Below, in pieces: positions 25,242 to 34,201 of a DNA stretch of 64,000 nucleotides. The notes beneath the pieces were generated by a model. The model was not told the origin of the DNA. It ran no database searches and saw only the letters and a program-made list of their open reading frames with translations. The DNA comes from Methanimicrococcus sp034006575 (GTDB lineage: Archaea > Halobacteriota > Methanosarcinia > Methanosarcinales > Methanosarcinaceae). Positions within the stretch are counted from its first letter, which is position 1. Every line of letters begins with the position of its first letter. The position numbers and the translations under genes are program-made. The stretch covers positions 1 to 64,000 of the forward strand of contig JAVESN010000001.1 in assembly GCA_034006575.1 (NCBI GenBank), written 5' to 3'.

Positions 25242-26432
25242 ATGACCTCCGAAATAGTCATTATGAGTAAAAATGCGGTTGCTTTGGCGGCGGATAGCAT
25301 TGCCACCTTATATACAAAAACCGGCGACAAGACATATTCAACGGCGAGCAAAATTTTTGAATTAAATTGTCATCATTCCATCGGATTCATGGTTAACAAC
25401 AACGCCGCTTTTCTCGGGGTTCCCTGGGAAACGATTATGACTCTTTACAAAAAAGAATCCGCCGAAAAATCATATGCCGCGTTGGAAGATTGCGTCGATG
25501 ATTTTATAAAGTTTTTAGAAACGTGTCATTTATTTTCACACGAAAACCAATTAAAAATGGCTTTTGCAGAATTGAGGTATTTCCAAGAGTTTATTCTTTA
25601 TCGGTTCGAAAAAGCGTTAATTGAAAAATTCGATGAAACATCCTCCGAATTAAGTTATGACGAACAAATCGCTGTATTGCGATCCTGTTTAAATAATTTG
25701 ATCGAATCGACAAAAAAGATAGACGATTACATAGATTGCGATGATTCGTTTATTGAAAAATATTTTGATGAAATCGAAGAGATATTGAAACAATATTATG
25801 AGAATATTTATGACGATTTAAAAATTGAAATAATTGAACTCAATAAATGCTATTTTAGAAAAAGTCTTGAGGAATATTATACCCGCGTCGTTGTTGCCGG
25901 TTTCGGATGTAATGATCTTTTCCCCAAAATATGTCATATAAACATCGACCGTATGATTGAAAATAAACTTTATTACACGAAAGATTTCGTAGAATCAGGC
26001 GATAACGGACACGGGGCGGCTATTTTCCCCTTTTCTCAACAGGACACAATAGACACATTTGTTTGCGGGATTAACACTCATTTCAAAGAGTATATCAAAG
26101 AATTAATCGATGAATTCTGTCCCGAGCAATCAAAAAACATGTCGGATAAAATTGAAGATTTTTCAGAAAATAATTATGCGTGTCCTATTTTTAGTGCCTT
26201 CAATCATTTGCCAAAATCAGAATTGGCGACGATGGCCGAAACCCTCATTCATTTAACGTTTTTTAATCCTAAAATCTCCGCACAACCGATGTCGATGAAC
26301 GGCTCGACGGATGTGGCCGTCATCTCCAAAGAGGAAGGTTTTGTATGGATTAAACGCGAATATTATTTTGAGGCGAGTTTAAATTATCATTATATTGCAA
26401 AATATTATAATTTAATGGGAGTATTTAAATGA
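25242..26432 (+). CDS. Proteasome-like Ntn-hydrolase fold protein of unknown function
   Basis: A 396-residue protein. Its start 'MTSEIVIMSKNAVALAADSIATL' resembles the N-terminus of proteasome beta subunits and HslV (Thr, then 'VALAADS'). Removing Met would expose Thr2 as a nucleophile. 'KTYSTASKIFEL' and 'SIGFMVNNNAAFLGVPWETIM' (residues about 28-66) match a little-studied bacterial and archaeal Ntn-like family. The rest is a large helical insertion, then 'VVVAGFGCNDLFPKICHI' near 212 and 'SMNGSTDVAVISKEEGFVWIK' near 350, which look like later strands of the fold. I start at 25242, not 25176, so that Thr is residue 2. ATGA overlap links it to the small gene. Proteolytic activity is inferred. 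Confidence 0.7.
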   Translation: MTSEIVIMSKNAVALAADSIATLYTKTGDKTYSTASKIFELNCHHSIGFMVNNNAAFLGVPWETIMTLYKKESAEKSYAALEDCVDDFIKFLETCHLFSHENQLKMAFAELRYFQEFILYRFEKALIEKFDETSSELSYDEQIAVLRSCLNNLIESTKKIDDYIDCDDSFIEKYFDEIEEILKQYYENIYDDLKIEIIELNKCYFRKSLEEYYTRVVVAGFGCNDLFPKICHINIDRMIENKLYYTKDFVESGDNGHGAAIFPFSQQDTIDTFVCGINTHFKEYIKELIDEFCPEQSKNMSDKIEDFSENNYACPIFSAFNHLPKSELATMAETLIHLTFFNPKISAQPMSMNGSTDVAVISKEEGFVWIKREYYFEASLNYHYIAKYYNLMGVFK

Positions 26433-26557
26433 AAAAATACAAATCTTTTGAAGAATTTGAAAAAGAATTTCTTCCAAACAGGCACAAAAGAAAAACCACA
26501 GAACCCTCCCAAAACTTTGACCGATTCTTTGCTTCAATGAAAACAAAAAACCGATAA
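26429..26557 (+). CDS. Small 42-residue protein, partner of Ntn-like gene (copy 2)
   Basis: The ATG overlaps the TGA stop of the complete Ntn-like gene (ATGA), so the pair is translationally coupled. The product begins 'MKKYKSFEEFEKEFLPNRHK' and ends 'MKTKNR'. It is closely related to the 43-residue protein at 24845. Such a conserved tiny basic protein next to an Ntn-like protein could be an adaptor, inhibitor or substrate. No known family. Confidence 0.72.
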   Translation: MKKYKSFEEFEKEFLPNRHKRKTTEPSQNFDRFFASMKTKNR

Positions 26558-26649
26558 CCTTTTTTATATTCCATTTTTTATTTTTATATCTCATTTTTTA
26601 TTTATAATATATTTTTTATTTTGAATTCATTTTTTTATTTTTAATCTTC

Positions 26650-27402
26650 TCATTCCCGACATTTGCAATTCTCAATCAAACGCGGATACACTTTCTCAAT
26701 TATGGTTTCCAAATTGACAATATCTTCGCGATTGTATTCCAAAAGCGTATCTAAAGCCGCCTCGTCGCCGCGCCGGTATTTTCTCCACAAGCGAACGGCT
26801 TCCCACCCGTCGACATCTTTTACGTTGTCGCCGCGAACGATTCCGATTTCGCGCTCGATTTTTTTAAGACCGCCGCTGTAGCCGATTCTTTTGAGCGGAT
26901 ACATCAAATCCATATGCAAATGATTGAAACAAATTTCCGGAAATTCGTGTTTGATAAAAGGCAAATCAAAGCGTGCGCCGTTAAATGTAATCAGCATTTT
27001 GTATTTTGAAAACTCATCGACGATGTCGTCCAAATCAATACCCTGAACGTACGTTTTGGCTTCTTTTCGATTGTAAATCCCGACAACCGTTATCGTATCG
27101 TATCCGGGGGACAAGCCGGTTGTTTCAATATCCACAAAAGCGACGTCCTTGCAAAATTCGGAATAAGCGCGCCAATGCTCGGCCGACGGCAATTTTTCGG
27201 CAAAAAAAGAATGATCTTTTTCTTTTAAACGGGACTCGGATTCCTCAATTCCGGCTTCAATCGCCTTTTGCTTCGCGCAGGAAATCGGCAAATCGGTTTT
27301 CTTCTCAAGAGCGTCGTCCCAAGATTGAATCCCAAAATCCCAAATCTTTTTTTCAACGGTTTTTCCGATGCCGTTCATTTGAATATAAGAATTTCTGAGC
27401 AT
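26650..27402 (-). CDS. RNase H-like 3'-5' exonuclease, YprB type
   Basis: A 250-residue DnaQ/RNase H-fold exonuclease of the YprB group. The N-terminal 60 residues include a helix-hairpin-helix-like 'IQMNGIGKTVEKKIWDFGI', suggesting nucleic acid binding. The catalytic domain shows ExoI 'FVDIETTGLSPGYDTITVVG' near 90, ExoII 'MLITFNGARFDLPFI' near 135, and ExoIII 'YNREDIVNLETI' near 222, giving the Asp/Glu ligands for two metals. Probable role is DNA or RNA repair; the substrate is unknown. It is transcribed alone, convergent with the Ntn module. Confidence 0.84.
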   Translation of the reverse strand: MLRNSYIQMNGIGKTVEKKIWDFGIQSWDDALEKKTDLPISCAKQKAIEAGIEESESRLKEKDHSFFAEKLPSAEHWRAYSEFCKDVAFVDIETTGLSPGYDTITVVGIYNRKEAKTYVQGIDLDDIVDEFSKYKMLITFNGARFDLPFIKHEFPEICFNHLHMDLMYPLKRIGYSGGLKKIEREIGIVRGDNVKDVDGWEAVRLWRKYRRGDEAALDTLLEYNREDIVNLETIIEKVYPRLIENCKCRE

Positions 27403-27912
27403 AAACCGTAGATAGTTCTTTTCATTCTTTAAAGTTTATGAAAAAATCATTTTTTAAGGCTTTTTAAAACCAATTTAATCGGGCAAAAAAGCAAATCAAA
27501 ATTAAATAAAAAACGCATCGAAAGTAATCGTCGTTTCAATTTTTGAAATATTTCCAACGCGTGTGTTTCAATCCTCTCATTGAAAAATCGGATTGATTTC
27601 TCCTTATCGACTTCTTATCTGAAATTTATTCTTATATCGCTATCGTTTTTTTCTTTCGCTTAAACCATTGTTTAAATCCGATTTTCATGAAACGATTCTT
27701 TTCGCAAATGGAACCGTTAATCCGTAATACGCGCTATCCGGCGGGCTTTTAAAACACACCTGTTTCATCCGATTTCTTCATTCATACGTCTATTGTTTTA
27801 TTTTTATATTATCTCTGTTTTATATTTTGTCTCCTCTCTATATTGTTTAATTTTTATATTATTCAGTCCTTTTATATTATCCCCTCTGTTTTATTCCGGT
27901 TTTTTTATTTTT
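27403..27912. other. 510-base AT-rich gap without genes
   Basis: No open frame of note and no family signal. 'GTGTTTCAATCCTC' at about 27561 resembles part of a CRISPR repeat but occurs once only. The part at 27790-27900 has a degenerate 'TATATTATC' repeat. This is probably decayed accessory DNA. Confidence 0.5.
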
Positions 27913-28311
27913 TCACATGATATCTTCTAATCTTTTTAACGCATTGGAATATCGTAACTCCCCGTTTGCATCTTTTATCACATAGTCTTCACGCCTGACC
28001 GTGCAAAAGAAATCTTTTCTTTCCTTATGAATGTCGGCAACCATCGTTGTTACGATGTAAATCGTTCCATCTTTTTCAGGCGGCAGCTTTGTTTTTGTTT
28101 TGTCCGGTATGGATGAGAATATTTTTATTCCATTGACGTAACACTATAAAATTTTTTTAACGTGAATCGTTACGATTTTATCTCCCAACGCGGCAGGATA
28201 AATGGACAATTCATTATCTTCATTCAATATGACAACATTGTTTCGGGTGGTGTTTACAATCTTGTATCCGGAATATTCATACACGTCATTGTCTTCATTC
28301 GTTAAATTCAT
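27913..28311 (-). CDS. Phage-type small protein interrupted by in-frame TAG
   Basis: Translation from the ATG at 28311 gives 'MNLTNEDNDVYEYSGYKIV...', 55 codons, TAG at 28144-28146, then 76 codons to TGA. Both halves together match a family common in phages and prophages of about 110-130 residues: an N-terminal strand 'NNVVILNEDNELSIYPA', 'VNGIKIF' after the TAG, the hallmark 'KDGTIYIVTTMVAD' and a final 'IKDANGELRYSNALKRL'. There is no shift of frame or other damage. UAG read as pyrrolysine, or a single-base nonsense mutation, would explain it. The family function is not known. It follows the 96-residue gene by six bases. Confidence 0.6.
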
Positions 28312-28317
28312 TAACAG

Positions 28318-28608
28318 TCACCACCCCGTTTGCGAAATGACGCCCTCTTCTTTTATGCTAATGCGGTCCGTGTCAACGTTTCCTTTAAATCTTAATATTT
28401 CCCAAAACTTTCTGACACGCATTGATTGTAAGTAAGGATGTTTTTTTCCGTCATAGAAAACATCATTTTTTATTTTCCCCGGATTTTCTCCTGTTTCTTG
28501 TTTAAACAACCCGGCGTATTCAATGTTGCAACTCCGACCTCTTCCGGATGTATCGCCCCGACATATGCCATTCCCGCAACCGCATTTTTTTTTCGGTCTT
28601 TCTTTCAT
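28318..28608 (-). CDS. Hypothetical Cys-rich protein, operon with phage-type gene
   Basis: A 96-residue protein I do not recognise. The N-terminus is basic and Cys/Gly-rich ('KKCGCGNGICRGDTSGRGRSC'), suggesting metal binding. The rest is polar with 'FYDGKKHPYLQSMRVRKFWE' in the middle. It stops six bases before the TAG-containing phage-type gene, in the same direction, so the two probably share a transcript. It may be another gene of an old integrated element. Confidence 0.45.
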   Translation of the reverse strand: MKERPKKKCGCGNGICRGDTSGRGRSCNIEYAGLFKQETGENPGKIKNDVFYDGKKHPYLQSMRVRKFWEILRFKGNVDTDRISIKEEGVISQTGW

Positions 28609-28872
28609 TTTTAATCACTCTTTCCTATCCCTTCGCATTTTTATAAAACGATGGTTTTAACCCATCAAATTATATTTAAAAAAACAAACACTTATACGAA
28701 TAGGTAACATAATAATCTATTCTGTAAAGTTTAAATTATAAAAAAGGTTTTGAATTTATCAAAAAATATCCGGTGTCATTCGATAAACTCAAGCCGATCT
28801 CCTAAACGTCGCCGGCGGCTCATTCATCTCTGTCTTTTGGAGTCATTTCATTCGATGACCCCTTTTGAGTTT

Positions 28873-29433
28873 TTAATATCTTTCATATCCCGTCGCTGTT
28901 TGTCTTTTTTCAAGAGCGAATGTCAGCGCGTTAATCTGTGTCGGAATCGCACCGATTGCCGTGCACGTTTCAAGAGAAATGCCTTTGGTTGTAATGTCCA
29001 AATGATATTGGGCTCTTTCAAAAAGGTCTTTTGGGAGTCCTTTTCGACCCAAACCGACTAAAAACATATAGGATTTCTTTTTCATATTTCCGGCGGCGAC
29101 ATCAAGCGGCGTCAACGTTTTTTGAGGGGACGGTTTGGAGGTGGTTGTGACAACCGAGCCGAAATGCGCGGGAAAGCCTTTTGGAGGCAAATCCGAGACA
29201 AACAAATGATGTTCTTGGTTTAACAAATCCAAATATTTTCCGGATTCTCCGATTGTGGTTTTATCCATCACGAATTCAACCAGCTCATTTTTTTCCATTT
29301 TAAACGGAAAATCAAAAAGCGCAAGCGAAAAACCGTAAGCGTAGCAAATCGGCGCGGCTCTCGCAATCGCTCGGTAATGCGCGTCAACGATTTTGATTTT
29401 ATCATACATATTTACAATGCCCATTGTCAGCAT
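28873..29433 (-). CDS. DUF531 family protein (archaeal)
   Basis: A 186-residue protein of the archaeal DUF531 family, which resembles SPOUT RNA methyltransferases. Landmarks are 'MLTMGIVNMYDKIKIVDAHYRAIARAAPICYAYGFSLALFDFP' at the start, 'VVTTTSKPSPQKTLTPLD' near 115 and 'FLVGLGRKGLPKDLF' near 135, which could be the SAM-binding knot. Ends 'GISLETCTAIGAIPTQINAL'. I start at the ATG at 29433, which has GAGAGAG upstream. A TTG nine codons earlier is less likely. RNA methylation is inferred only. Confidence 0.82.
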   Translation of the reverse strand: MLTMGIVNMYDKIKIVDAHYRAIARAAPICYAYGFSLALFDFPFKMEKNELVEFVMDKTTIGESGKYLDLLNQEHHLFVSDLPPKGFPAHFGSVVTTTSKPSPQKTLTPLDVAAGNMKKKSYMFLVGLGRKGLPKDLFERAQYHLDITTKGISLETCTAIGAIPTQINALTFALEKRQTATGYERY

Positions 29434-29605
29434 AAATCTCTCTCTTTGTTGGTTCTTCAAATTATTTTAAGGAATTTGGATTTTTGGTTTTTATTCTTCT
29501 TCAAAACTCGATAGCGCATTTTTATTTTTTCTGAAAACGTGACGACGGCAAAACAATAAATGCCGCGCGGCGCAAAAAGAGTCGAGTCCGATTTCTTTTG
29601 TATAT

Positions 29606-30706
29606 TCATGAAGACCGCTCATAAATCACATACTGATGTTCTTGAAGGATTTGAATCGCTTTTTTCAACGCTTCTTCTTCATAAAATTCAATTTTTAAAA
29701 CACCTTCTTCAAATTCTCTGTTATGAATAATTCCGATGTTTTTAATATTAATCTGATTGTTTGCCAAAACGGTCGCAATCGCTGCAATTCCGCCGGTCTC
29801 ATCCGGAATGTCGCAATAGAAGGCAAAAGTTTTTTGAATCAATCCGGCAGCCGCATCCGGTACTGTTTGGCGGTAATCGTTGGCAGATGAAAACATATCA
29901 TAAAGAGCTTGAGCCTCTTTTTTTTCAATTTTATCTTTCGTTTGTTCTAAAAAAGAAATAAATTTTTCCAAAATGACTGTGATTTTTTCGCTGTTTTCAA
30001 CACAAATCTGCTGCCACATAACGGGCGAAGACGATGCGATTCGTGTCATATCTTTAAAGCCGCCGGCCGCCAATGTTTTCATCAATTCCTCGTCCGAATC
30101 ATTTTCTTTGACATAATTGACAAGAGTTGTCGCCAATAAATGCGGCAGATGACTGATTGTTCCCGTAACGCAATCGTGCTGCTCATAATCCAAAACAATC
30201 GGAATCGCTTTTAAAGATTCGATAAAAGCGGTCATTTTTTCAACTTTTTCGGGCGAAACTTTTTCCGACAGCGTGAGAATGTAATAAGCGTTTTCAATCA
30301 ATATCGCCTTGGAATTGGAATAACCCGATTTTTCCGAGCCGGCCATCGGGTGCCCACCGATAAAATTTTCTTCCATTCCGAGCGCGATGACTTCGTCATG
30401 AATCGGTTTTTTGACGCTGCCGACGTCCGTTAAAATACACATTTCGTCCACGATTTGTTTCAGTTGAGTTAAATAAGCGTTGTTAAAAGAGACCGGCGCG
30501 CACAAAAAGATGTAGTCGCAACGGCTGAAATTTTCATCCACGGAAGAGCAGGCGACATCGACAACCCCTTCCTTGACGGCAAGCGCTAAGGATTCTTCAT
30601 TCTTATTAAAAGCCACAATCTCCGAATCCGGGTGGTATTGCCGAACGGCTTTTGCAATCGAGCCGCCGATTAATCCGAGACCGATAAAACCGATTTTGAG
30701 CGTCAT
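29606..30706 (-). CDS. tyrA: Prephenate dehydrogenase with ACT domain
   Basis: Converts prephenate to 4-hydroxyphenylpyruvate with NAD(P)+ in tyrosine synthesis. The 366-residue protein opens with the Rossmann motif 'GFIGLGLIGGSIAKAV' at 5-20. It continues with 'DYIFLCAPVSFN' near 64, 'GGHPMAGSEKSGY' near 117 and 'LPHLLATTLVNY' near 188, the catalytic His region. A C-terminal ACT domain ('CDIPDETGGIAAIATVLANNQINIKNIGI') from about 293 suggests tyrosine feedback control. No operon partner of the pathway is adjacent. Confidence 0.94.
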   Translation of the reverse strand: MTLKIGFIGLGLIGGSIAKAVRQYHPDSEIVAFNKNEESLALAVKEGVVDVACSSVDENFSRCDYIFLCAPVSFNNAYLTQLKQIVDEMCILTDVGSVKKPIHDEVIALGMEENFIGGHPMAGSEKSGYSNSKAILIENAYYILTLSEKVSPEKVEKMTAFIESLKAIPIVLDYEQHDCVTGTISHLPHLLATTLVNYVKENDSDEELMKTLAAGGFKDMTRIASSSPVMWQQICVENSEKITVILEKFISFLEQTKDKIEKKEAQALYDMFSSANDYRQTVPDAAAGLIQKTFAFYCDIPDETGGIAAIATVLANNQINIKNIGIIHNREFEEGVLKIEFYEEEALKKAIQILQEHQYVIYERSS

Positions 30707-30742
30707 TTGCGTTCCTTTTTATTTTTAATTTATTTTTTTAAT

Positions 30743-31219
30743 TTATGTCTCTATATTTTTAATAAGCACTGTTTGAGAACATATTTCTATTTTATTGCAT
30801 AAAAAACACTCTTCCCACAATTCCGTTTTATCGGGAGTCGCTTTTTCAAAGCCGATGTGTTCAAAAAAATCGGGTGCGGTTGTTCGCGTGTAGATGGTTT
30901 TTAGGGTTTTTGACTCACTTGAAATTCGATTTTCAATTTCCGTTATCAATCGATTCAAAAGAAACTTTCCGATTCCTTTATTTCTGTAAGCCGGCAAAAC
31001 GGCAATCGTATGAATTTCATAAAACCCCAAATCTTCGTTTCGCGCTTTTATTTTTTCAAACACGGCGCAGCCGACAACTTTCTCTCCGGCGCGGGCGATA
31101 TAAAAATCTTCATACGGAATTTCGTCGCGATCTAAAAAATAAGTTGAGAGAATAATGTCAATCGAGACAGCATCCTCTTTTTGGGCGCGGCATATTTTGA
31201 TCTCTTCTTCTTTACCCAA
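30743..31219 (-). CDS. GNAT acetyltransferase downstream of larE
   Basis: A 158-residue acetyl-CoA acetyltransferase. Visible are 'IKICRAQKEDAVSID' (strand 1), 'FYIARAGEKVVGCAVFEKI' near 42-60, 'YEIHTIAVLPAYRNKGIGKFLLNRLI' near 67-92 with the R-x-x-G-x-G/A CoA loop, and 'YTRTTAPDFFEHIGFEKA' near 112. It resembles ArgA-like and related GNATs, but the substrate is uncertain. The start is TTG, since no ATG lies before strand 1. It sits 29 bases after larE, probably co-transcribed. Confidence 0.8.
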   Translation of the reverse strand: MGKEEEIKICRAQKEDAVSIDIILSTYFLDRDEIPYEDFYIARAGEKVVGCAVFEKIKARNEDLGFYEIHTIAVLPAYRNKGIGKFLLNRLITEIENRISSESKTLKTIYTRTTAPDFFEHIGFEKATPDKTELWEECFLCNKIEICSQTVLIKNIET

Positions 31220-31248
31220 ATTTATTTTCCCGCCTTTCTTTTTCTCTT

Positions 31249-32118
31249 TTAAATATCCATGCTTCCGCTTTTAAACCCTTCCAAATCCAAAGTCACATAA
31301 GAAAATCCGTTTCGCTTTAAAAAATCAATCAACTCATCCAGACACATTTGATTTTTCTTTTTTAAGAACAACTTCATTTCTTTTTTATCGACTTCAATTC
31401 GCGCGATTTTTCGGCCGGCGCCGTCGGCGTGGCAGCGAATTCGGATTTGTTTGGCGCCGATTCTTGCCGGGATTTTTTCTGCGTCCGCAATCCCTTTTAA
31501 AAGAGAGGGCGAAAGAGGCGTATCATATGAAAACCGCGTTGCCAAACAGGACATGGACGGTTTGTCGGCAACAGACAGCTTTCTTTTTTTTGCCATTTTT
31601 CGGACTTCTTCTTTTTTTATTTTTAAATCCGCCAGAGGCGTTTTTACTTTCGCGCCCGCCTTTTCTTTTTCCTGTTTTCTTTTTTGCTCGGCGATAAATA
31701 AAAATCCGGGGCGCGGGATCTCATCGGATTCGCTCAACAATCGATCCGAATCATTCGTTCCCTCTACGACGGTTTCAAATCCGTTTTCATCGGCGTATTT
31801 CAAAAGGGCGGCGATGATTTCTTTTTTGCAGGCATAACAGCGATTTTTTTGATTCATGCGAATTTCGGGAATCTCCAATATCTTTTTTTCAAGAATGATG
31901 TGTTTGATTCCGATTTCTTTGGCCGTTTTTTTCGCGTTTTTGATTTCCGCTTCCGCTGTCAACTCCGTTTGAATCGTGACGGCAATCGCATCGGATCCCA
32001 ATTTGTCAAAAGCGATCGCTGCCAAAAGTGAACTGTCCGCACCACCCGAAAAAGCGACAACGACCCTTTTATTCTCTTTAAAAAATGTTTCCATTTTTTT
32101 TTCTTTTTTTGAAATCAT
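31249..32118 (-). CDS. larE: ATP-dependent sacrificial sulfur transferase LarE-like
   Basis: LarE supplies sulfur to the nickel-pincer nucleotide cofactor of lactate racemase, using its own cysteine or an iron-sulfur cluster. The 289-residue protein has the PP-loop 'VAFSGGADSSLLAA' near 21-34, 'CYACKKEI' near 94 and 'FETVVEGTNDSD' near 115. 'PRPGFLFI' follows near 135 and 'ADKPSMSCLATRF' near 184. Three conserved Cys are present, as in cluster-containing LarE. No larA, larB or larC is adjacent. ATG at 32118 or 32094 may be used. Another PP-loop role is possible. Confidence 0.87.
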   Translation of the reverse strand: MISKKEKKMETFFKENKRVVVAFSGGADSSLLAAIAFDKLGSDAIAVTIQTELTAEAEIKNAKKTAKEIGIKHIILEKKILEIPEIRMNQKNRCYACKKEIIAALLKYADENGFETVVEGTNDSDRLLSESDEIPRPGFLFIAEQKRKQEKEKAGAKVKTPLADLKIKKEEVRKMAKKRKLSVADKPSMSCLATRFSYDTPLSPSLLKGIADAEKIPARIGAKQIRIRCHADGAGRKIARIEVDKKEMKLFLKKKNQMCLDELIDFLKRNGFSYVTLDLEGFKSGSMDI

Positions 32119-32190
32119 TTTTTTAAAATCACTTTTTTAAAATCATTTTTTAAAATCATTTTTTAAAATCATTTTTTAAAATCATTTTTT
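32106..32190. repeat. 13-base tandem repeat upstream of larE
   Basis: CATTTTTTAAAAT repeats about four or five times directly upstream of and overlapping the first codons of larE. It is AT-only except for one C, in promoter position. Confidence 0.85.
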
Positions 32191-32357
32191 TTGTCTTCAT
32201 TCTATTATTTATTGTTTTTATTAAATGATTTAATGGAATTTAATTTCTCTGATAAATGACAATTCATTTTTTTAAATTCCCTTTGAGGAAAAATTAATAA
32301 ACTATTTCGTTTTTCAAATAACCGTTTATTCATTTCAAATTTAAAAAGTGTTTCAGT

Positions 32358-32852
32358 ATGGAAAATGCAACATATAAAGGAAAAACCTTTAAATTCGGTG
32401 ACGATGTGGACACGGACGCTGTGATTCCCGGGACGTATTTAATCTTTAACACGCCCGAAGAGTTATCCCGATATACATTTTGCGGGGTTCGGCCGGATTT
32501 TGTCACGCAAGTTCAGCCCGGGGATATCGTTGTCGGCGGAAGTAATTTTGGATGCGGCTCCTCAAGGGAACACGCGCCGCTGGCATTAATCGGCTCAAAG
32601 GTCAGTTGTGTCATTGCCAAATCTTTTGCGCGTATTTTTTATCGCAATTCCATTAACGTCGGCTTGCCGCTCATTGAATGCGCCGATGCCGATCGCATTT
32701 CTGAGGGCGACCTTTTAGAAGTGGACCTCGGCGCGGGAATTGTCAAAAACTTAACTCAAAACGAAGAGTATCAAACCGTGCCGTTTCCGGACTTCTTATT
32801 ACAGATTGTTGACGACGGCGGGTTAATCAAACACACGCAGAAAAACCTGTAA
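32358..32852 (+). CDS. leuD: 3-isopropylmalate dehydratase small subunit
   Basis: The swivelling small subunit of isopropylmalate isomerase, 164 residues. It has 'KFGDDVDTDAVIPGTYL' near 12-28, the 'GGSNFGCGSSREHAPLAL' block near 60-77, and 'VIAKSFARIFYRNSINVGLPLIE' near 87-109. The substrate loop reads 'YLIF'. In studied methanogen pairs the homoaconitase subunit carries 'YLRT' and the isopropylmalate enzyme a hydrophobic loop, so this favours leucine synthesis. leuB follows after about 150 AT-rich bases. The large subunit is not in the window. Confidence 0.88.
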   Translation: MENATYKGKTFKFGDDVDTDAVIPGTYLIFNTPEELSRYTFCGVRPDFVTQVQPGDIVVGGSNFGCGSSREHAPLALIGSKVSCVIAKSFARIFYRNSINVGLPLIECADADRISEGDLLEVDLGAGIVKNLTQNEEYQTVPFPDFLLQIVDDGGLIKHTQKNL

Positions 32853-33000
32853 TTTTGGCGTGTTTGACAAAATTTTATTTTATTATTTTGTTACTTAATT
32901 ATTTTATTATATTTTATTATATTATTATTTTATTATTTTGTTATATTATTATTGAAAAACCGTTTCCTATTTTTTATTTTTTATCAAACAATGGAGAACT

Positions 33001-34143
33001 ATGAAAATGACTCAATACAAAGTGCCGGTAATCGGCGGAGATGGCATCGGTCCCGAAATCGTTTCGGAAGGGCAAAAAGTAATCGACGCGGCCGGAGAAG
33101 TTTTCGGCTTTGACGTGGATTGGATTTCTTATCCGCACGGCGCCGACCATTATTTGGAAACCGGAGAATTAATTTCCGAAGAAACGCTTCGCGAGCTCGG
33201 ACAGCACAAGGCGATTTATCTCGGCGCGCTGGGCGACCCGAGGCTGACGCCGGGCATTTTGGAAAAAGGCATTCTTCTCAACCTTCGTTTCGCGTTTGAC
33301 CAATACATCAATCTTCGCCCGATTAAACTTCTCAAAGGCATCGAAACCCCCCTCAAAGATAAAACGGCGGAAGATATTGATTTCGTCGTCGTTCGCGAAA
33401 ATACGGAAGACTTTTACATCGGTATCGGCGGGCGCGCAACGAAAGGGCAAAAGAAAGACCTCTTGGAAGTCCAAAGGGCGCTGTATTCCGCAAAGTTCGG
33501 CCTTGACATTGAAACCGACAGCGAAGAAATCGCTTATCAAATCGGCATGATTTCAAAAGAAGGCACCAAACGCGTCATGGAATATTCTTTTGATTTGGCG
33601 GCCGGCCGAAAACAACACCTCTCATCGGTGGACAAAGCCAACGTGTTGTCCGACATTTACGGTTTTTGGCGCGAAACTTTTGAAGAAGTCGGCAAAGGGT
33701 ACCCGACGGTTCAAACGGATTTCAATTACGTGGACGCCGTTACCATGTGGTTCGTTAAAAATCCGGAATTCTTTGACGTCGTTGTCACGCCCAATATGTT
33801 CGGCGACATCATTACCGATCTCGGTGCCATGATTCAAGGCGGACTCGGTTTGGCGCCCGGCGGCAATATCAACCCGAACGGCACCAGCATGTTTGAACCG
33901 ATTCACGGTTCCGCTCCCAAATACAAAGACATGGACCGCGCCAATCCGCTCGCAACCATTTGGGCCGGCGCGCTCATGTTAGAAACGCTCGGCGAAAAAG
34001 AAGCCGCCGATACCATCGTTTCGGCGATTGAGAAAAACATCTTGGAAAAGAAAGTCAACACCGTTGACATGGGCGGATCCGCCAAATGTTCCGAAGTCGG
34101 AACGGATGTCGCAAGAATCGTAAAAGAACTCGGTAAAAACTGA
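33001..34143 (+). CDS. leuB: 3-isopropylmalate dehydrogenase (isocitrate/isopropylmalate family)
   Basis: NAD-dependent beta-decarboxylating dehydrogenase, 380 residues. It shows 'VIGGDGIGPEIVSEGQKV' at the start and 'LNLRFAFDQYINLRPIKL' near 90-107 with the substrate Arg residues. 'DFVVVRENTEDFYIG' follows near 128, the catalytic Lys/Asp region 'NYVDAVTMWFVKNPEFFDVVVTPNMFGDIITDLGA' near 243-277, and 'EPIHGSAPKYKD' near 300. The paired leuD makes isopropylmalate dehydrogenase the likely function; homoisocitrate or isocitrate activity cannot be excluded. GGAG precedes the ATG. Confidence 0.9.
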   Translation: MKMTQYKVPVIGGDGIGPEIVSEGQKVIDAAGEVFGFDVDWISYPHGADHYLETGELISEETLRELGQHKAIYLGALGDPRLTPGILEKGILLNLRFAFDQYINLRPIKLLKGIETPLKDKTAEDIDFVVVRENTEDFYIGIGGRATKGQKKDLLEVQRALYSAKFGLDIETDSEEIAYQIGMISKEGTKRVMEYSFDLAAGRKQHLSSVDKANVLSDIYGFWRETFEEVGKGYPTVQTDFNYVDAVTMWFVKNPEFFDVVVTPNMFGDIITDLGAMIQGGLGLAPGGNINPNGTSMFEPIHGSAPKYKDMDRANPLATIWAGALMLETLGEKEAADTIVSAIEKNILEKKVNTVDMGGSAKCSEVGTDVARIVKELGKN

Positions 34144-34201
34144 GTTTTTTACTTTTTTATTTTTTTATTATTTTAAAAAACGGACGATAAAAAACGGACG
34201 A

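Noticed and set aside
27555..27600. CRISPR-like fragment containing GTTTCAATCCTC
   Set aside because: It occurs once, with no spacer-repeat array and no cas genes in the window.
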